Part shown: positions 59,907-64,000 of the stretch, piece after piece
How positions within the stretch are numbered: the first letter of the stretch is position 1
Layout: every line of letters starts with the position of its first letter
Assembly: GCA_026122235.1 (NCBI GenBank)
Contig: JAOCZM010000249.1
Coordinates: 4,960,001-5,024,000, forward strand
Source: Vinca minor
Taxonomy: Eukaryota > Streptophyta > Magnoliopsida > Gentianales > Apocynaceae
Direction of reading: 5' to 3'
DNA: 64,000 nucleotides
Program-made: the position numbers and the translations under genes
The notes under the pieces: model-generated
Databases searched by the model: none
Told to the model about the DNA's origin: nothing
Seen by the model: only the letters and a program-made list of their open reading frames with translations

Positions 59907-60282
59907 GGTACTACAAATCACCACTTTTTTTCTTCTTTCAATCCTGAGTATTCAAAATCTTGTTATTTTTATGTTTAGACCAAGACCTCCTGGTAACAAG
60001 GATTCTCTTTCCAGTACTTACATAGTCACGTGTATATAGATTCTTCAACAAGAAGTTAAGTTCCACCATTAATACTTCTCAGAGCACATAAACATTTCCT
60101 CCGGCTAAAGCTTTTATGTTGTTTCATATCAAAATTACTGATCAATCTGTGAAATTTCTTGAATAACTTAGATATGGCACATCAAAGAAACCCTTTTCGA
60201 GTGAGTTAGTGGAGGAAGTCCTATATTTTAAACTAACCAAAAAAGAAATGTAAAGCCTATAGTAGTCCTGCCTGCATGAAAC

Positions 60283-63200
60283 CTATTTTCCTATGCAGAA
60301 TTTACCAAATATGTTGGACAAAATTTCTTCAGAAATATCTTCACCACTTATTTGGCCAAGTGCCAGAGCAGCTTCCCTTATATCTATTGTCCAGAAGTCC
60401 AGAGGAATCTCCTGTTGTATAGATGATTCCAACCTTGCAAGAGCCTCCTTAGCCCGCATAAGCTGTTCGCATTGCCTCTGATGATCATGAATAAATAGAC
60501 ATCAGACAAATGTTACGTATAAGAATTAAGTATAACATTGTCCGCTGAACCTCAAGATTTGTTAATAACAAAAAAAATGTGATACATAAGCCATTACAGA
60601 AGCTAGTGAACTAAATTTTTTTAAATTTTTTTTTATTATCGGTGGAGGGGTCAAACCCAGGACCTGCAGTTTTGTGTCAGATCACTCGTTTCCCTTTTGC
60701 TAGTGGGACATAGCCAATTAACAAGTTCAGATAAAATATCAATGGAGATAGTTGCACTTCTTTATCAGCTGATTTGAAATACCTAACAGGTCAAGAAGTC
60801 GGAAGTAAATTTTGAGCCGTGCAGATGTAAAGAAAGGTGAAAGACAATCAGCAAAGAGCAACTAAAAAGGAAATGAAGAACTGGACCTGGTTTATAGCCC
60901 ATCTGGAACCACCGGCAGGAATTGTGTTGAGGCCAACCATTTCTACAACTGCTGCCTCTAGATCATTAACCCCTTGCCCAGTGACAGCACATGTGAAGAT
61001 GAGCTTACTGAAAGAGTCGGCCCGTTTACTAATCCACTCGGAGAAGCCAGATGGAGCACAGTCTATTTTATTGACAACAAGAATTATTGGAGAGGCAGCC
61101 CCAGATGAATTCTGTTAATCCAAGCAGAAACCAAAAGGTAGGAGTTTAGTCTCTTTCGTAGATGAATGGACGAGTTACCCAGAAGGTCTGGCTCTTATCA
61201 ACTAAAATGGCAGGAAAACATAATATAAATAGAGGGACAGTTCAGAAAACCTTATTAGTTTGAATCCTTTCTAGAAGTTGGGTATCATCTGAAGTCCACC
61301 CATCTTCTGCACTAATTGTCATGATAACAACATCAGCACTCGTAGCAACTGCTTCAGATCTTTCCACACCTGTTAAGTGGTTAATTGAAGAAGACAACAT
61401 ATAATTCAGTGCTAAACTGAAAGAAAAAAAATTAAAATCTATGTAAGGTTGGAAACATATGAATTTCACTAATGAATTCCTTAAACCTCATAAGAAAATG
61501 AATAACTTCATCTGGATATTCACAAGATCTACTGGTCATAGAAATGAAAATGACAAAATTCAAACAAGAATGACTATTTACTAAGTATAAAGATTGAAAT
61601 ACGAAGGGTGGCGTACCAATTTTCTCCACAAGGTCCTCAGTTTCCCTGATGCCTGCTGTGTCGAGAAGTGTGACGGGTATGCCACGTACAGCAATACTAG
61701 CTTCTACAACATCTCGTGTTGTCCCAGCAATATCAGTGACTATAGCCCTTTCACTCTGCATGCTAAAAGGTATATAAGGCACGACATTAAATATAATAAT
61801 CGTTCTATAACAGCCAAAACAACAAAAAATAACAGAAGAAGAAACTATAGGAATATTAATTTGGACATTACAGTAGAAAAGAACACGATCATTTTCCAAA
61901 TCACCACCCCACCCCCAGCCCTAGAAAAAGAAAAAAGAAAATATATCTTTCTCGGTTTTTCTCAATTGTTCGAAGTTTGGTTCAGAGGAGAAACTAAACC
62001 AGAAGTTAAAAAAAAATATCGTATCTAACTTAAGTGCCACGTGAAAAATATAAACACACTTATTAAACAAAGCAATAATAAACCTTTTCATGCGAACATA
62101 AAATTTTAAGGCAAAAAATCAAATTTGAATGCTACCAACAGGTTTTCATGACATACTTTGCTCCAGGAATTCAGAAGGCTTGATTTCCCGACATTTGGTC
62201 GACCAATAATTGCTATCTGCAAGAAGGTTTGTGGGGAAAATAACTTCAGGTTCATGTTCAAATAGTATAAGATATCGACAAAACATGTCTAGGAGCAAAA
62301 AGAGTAATAATTATAAAAGCACAAAGAGAAGACACAAGTCAAACAAGATAATTGCGTGCTACCCATGCTATAACTAAGAAATATTCTTTTTAATCTAAAA
62401 TTAAGAAAGAAGTAAAATTTTTCCAGCTTTTTCTGCCGCATAAAATAAGAAGCATTTACAGATATTTCCACAATGAGAAAAACATACTTTTTCTCATTTT
62501 TCATTTTTTCCCCAAACAAATGTAGACATGCTGATGGCATAAAATAGAGAATCACTTATTTATAGCCGAAATAAGAAAGCGTGAACAGCCAAATAGGACA
62601 TGGACGAAGCAGAGGACTTTTCAATCCTTCCTGAAATAAGAATAAATGAGAACATTCCAATCCTTATAGTACCTGTAATCCAGATTGCAGAAGTTTGTCA
62701 TAATTAGCCGTGTCCAATGCATTTTCCACATCTTGCAACATACCATGTATCTTGCTTGTAAGAAGGTTCAAATCAAGAGGTGGCATCTCATCATCAAAAT
62801 CTTGCCGAGCTTCGATCTCCGTCAGCAACTCAATGCATTGTAGTCTTAGTGTTTTTACCAGAGCAGAGAAGCCTCCCTGTTATAGAAAGCATGTTACCGA
62901 GAGCAGTTGAGGAATTTTAATGACTAATACAAATACAATGGCATATAATCCATTAAAGACCATTAAAAAATCTTCAAAAAAGAAAGAAAACAGAAAGTGT
63001 TACTTGTATTCCAGCCAATGCAGCATCGGCGGCAGCCACTGACCTAGCAGATATAAGTTTTCCTACGTTTTCAGCTTGAGAAAGATCCAGTCGACCATTT
63101 AAGAAAGCACGGAGTGTGAACTCTCCTGAAAGAAAGAGAAAATAGTTCCACAAGTCCACGTCACGGCAACTATCTTATGCATGTGAGCAAGATCAGGCTA

Positions 63201-63846
63201 AGAGACTCTAGCTGTGCTCATATACTACAAGACATAAGATATATCGACATATAAGGTGCATGCTTCATCTAAGGTTTTATTCTACAAGATATGTAAGATA
63301 CAAACACGTGAAGATTCAACTTTCGATTTTCAATCGGAAAGGATTAATCTTGGCTTCAGTTGGCAGAGGCTATTAAGAATTTTAAATTCCAGCTCAACCA
63401 AAAACTACCTAATTCCTTTTAGAACTATTTTTCTGATGGAATCGAGGATTGATTGATATACCAAATCTAACGTAACAGAAACCCATCCTAAAATTTGTTG
63501 AATTGATCAAAAAGAAACTAAATACCTATAGCCATTGTCAGTTTCAGATTCCGGTATTTCTTATATCGAAATCTTGAGTTGCACCAGAGAACAATGTATA
63601 GACCAGAAATCACAATTCATGCAATCATACCAAATCCAAATCTGGACTATGCTCATTAAAAATCTAACAAAAGATAAACTGCAAGAGAAGTACACAAACA
63701 AACAAACCTGGCTCTGCAAGCCTTGCACCAGCTTCCAAACAAGCCCTCAATACACGCCGCAAACAAACTTCACTTCCATGACACTGAAGCTCAATCACAT
63801 CTTCTCTTGTGTATGACTTTGGTGCCAGCATTGGTACCACCAATAC
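60283..63846 (-). CDS. mnmE: Organellar MnmE/TrmE tRNA-modification GTPase (5' end outside window)
   Basis: Homologue of bacterial MnmE, which with MnmG/GidA adds the 5-carboxymethylaminomethyl group to wobble uridine of certain tRNAs; plant copies work in plastids or mitochondria. Visible exons, all in frame: 63846-63708, 63125-63004, 62876-62673, 62216-62157, 61755-61617, 61369-61251, 61111-60887 and 60477-60283. The N-terminal tetrahydrofolate-binding domain is partly outside; SYTREDVIELQCHG and GARLAEPGEFTLRAFLNGRL are present. The helical domain runs RLDLSQAENV onward. The GTPase domain has GRPNVGKSS (P-loop), TDIAGTTRD, DTAGIRETED and NKID. The C-terminus ends FGKFCIGK, with the FCIGK motif whose Cys is needed for activity in bacteria. 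The transit peptide and first exons lie beyond 64000. No defect was seen. Confidence 0.95.
60609..60698 (-). mobile_element. Probable SINE in the last MnmE intron
   Basis: The minus strand reads CAGGTCCTGGGTTTGACCCC (box B region), then TCCACCGATAATAAAAAAAA and further A/T. GCTAGTG flanks it at 60602-60608 and 60699-60705, a short TSD. Box A is poorly preserved. Confidence 0.45.
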
Positions 63847-64000
63847 CTAAATGAGTTTTAAAAACAGCATTAAGCCAGTGAAACATATATTCAAATAACT
63901 TCTTCTTAAAACTATTGCCACCTATAAAAATCAAGACTCTAGCTTTTTCATCACATAATCATTTTTTCACAACTTAACAATACTAATTTGGCTAGTACAA

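Larger units (their letters stand above)
57986..60282. other. Intergenic region between the small organelle gene and MnmE
   Basis: It carries the promoter of the 52451-57985 gene, a Stowaway MITE (58207-58465), a Lys/Glu-rich minus-strand frame (about 58980-59264) and an RTE-tailed retroinsertion (59557-59906). The remainder is unassigned; 59926-60282 is probably MnmE 3'UTR and flank. Confidence 0.55.

Overview
The window is plant nuclear DNA, most likely from a eudicot. It is AT-rich and has split genes with GT-AG introns (about 77 bp to 4.4 kb), plant-specific gene families (FLZ zinc finger, mTERF, GPI-anchored lipid transfer protein) and many plant-type transposable elements: Stowaway and Mutator MITEs, tRNA-derived SINEs, LINEs and a solo LTR. 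I cannot name the species from sequence alone. All exon models below were built by eye from splice sites and reading-frame continuity.

Layout. 1-348: 3' end of a LINE. 2217-10160 (-): SEN1/UPF1-like RNA helicase, seven coding exons plus a 5'UTR exon. 10161-14270: gene-free, with two Stowaway-type MITEs and a SINE with clear target-site duplications (TSDs). 14271-20807 (-): GH3 beta-D-xylosidase, six exons. 22164-23339 (+): intronless mTERF gene. 24322-27485 (+): GH5 glucan 1,3-beta-glucosidase-like gene, eight exons. 29109-34188 (+): its tandem paralogue, a pseudogene with stops and frameshifts, split by a 2.1-kb solo LTR. 34189-42400: transposon-rich, with two Mutator MITEs of one family nearby, a retroposon that landed in an older insertion, and a long-TIR MULE. 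42643-43779 (+): FLZ zinc-finger gene. 46239-47472 (-): truncated LINE. 50336-51245 (+): GPI-anchored lipid-transfer protein with an apparent frameshift. 52451-57985 (-): small organelle-targeted basic protein whose 4.4-kb intron holds a decayed RTE-type LINE. 60283-63846 (-): 3' part of an organellar MnmE/TrmE tRNA-modification GTPase that runs off the right edge.

The genes do not form an operon or one pathway. The beta-xylosidase and the GH5 gene both point to cell-wall polysaccharide metabolism, the LTPG is a cell-surface protein, and mTERF, MnmE and the small basic protein point to organelle gene expression. These are ordinary plant neighbours. I found no previously undescribed multi-gene system. 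The most interesting signals are mobile-element structures, the decayed GH5 duplicate, the LTPG frameshift, a DLNxxP motif at the helicase N-terminus, and a two-copy retroposon with a small shared ORF.
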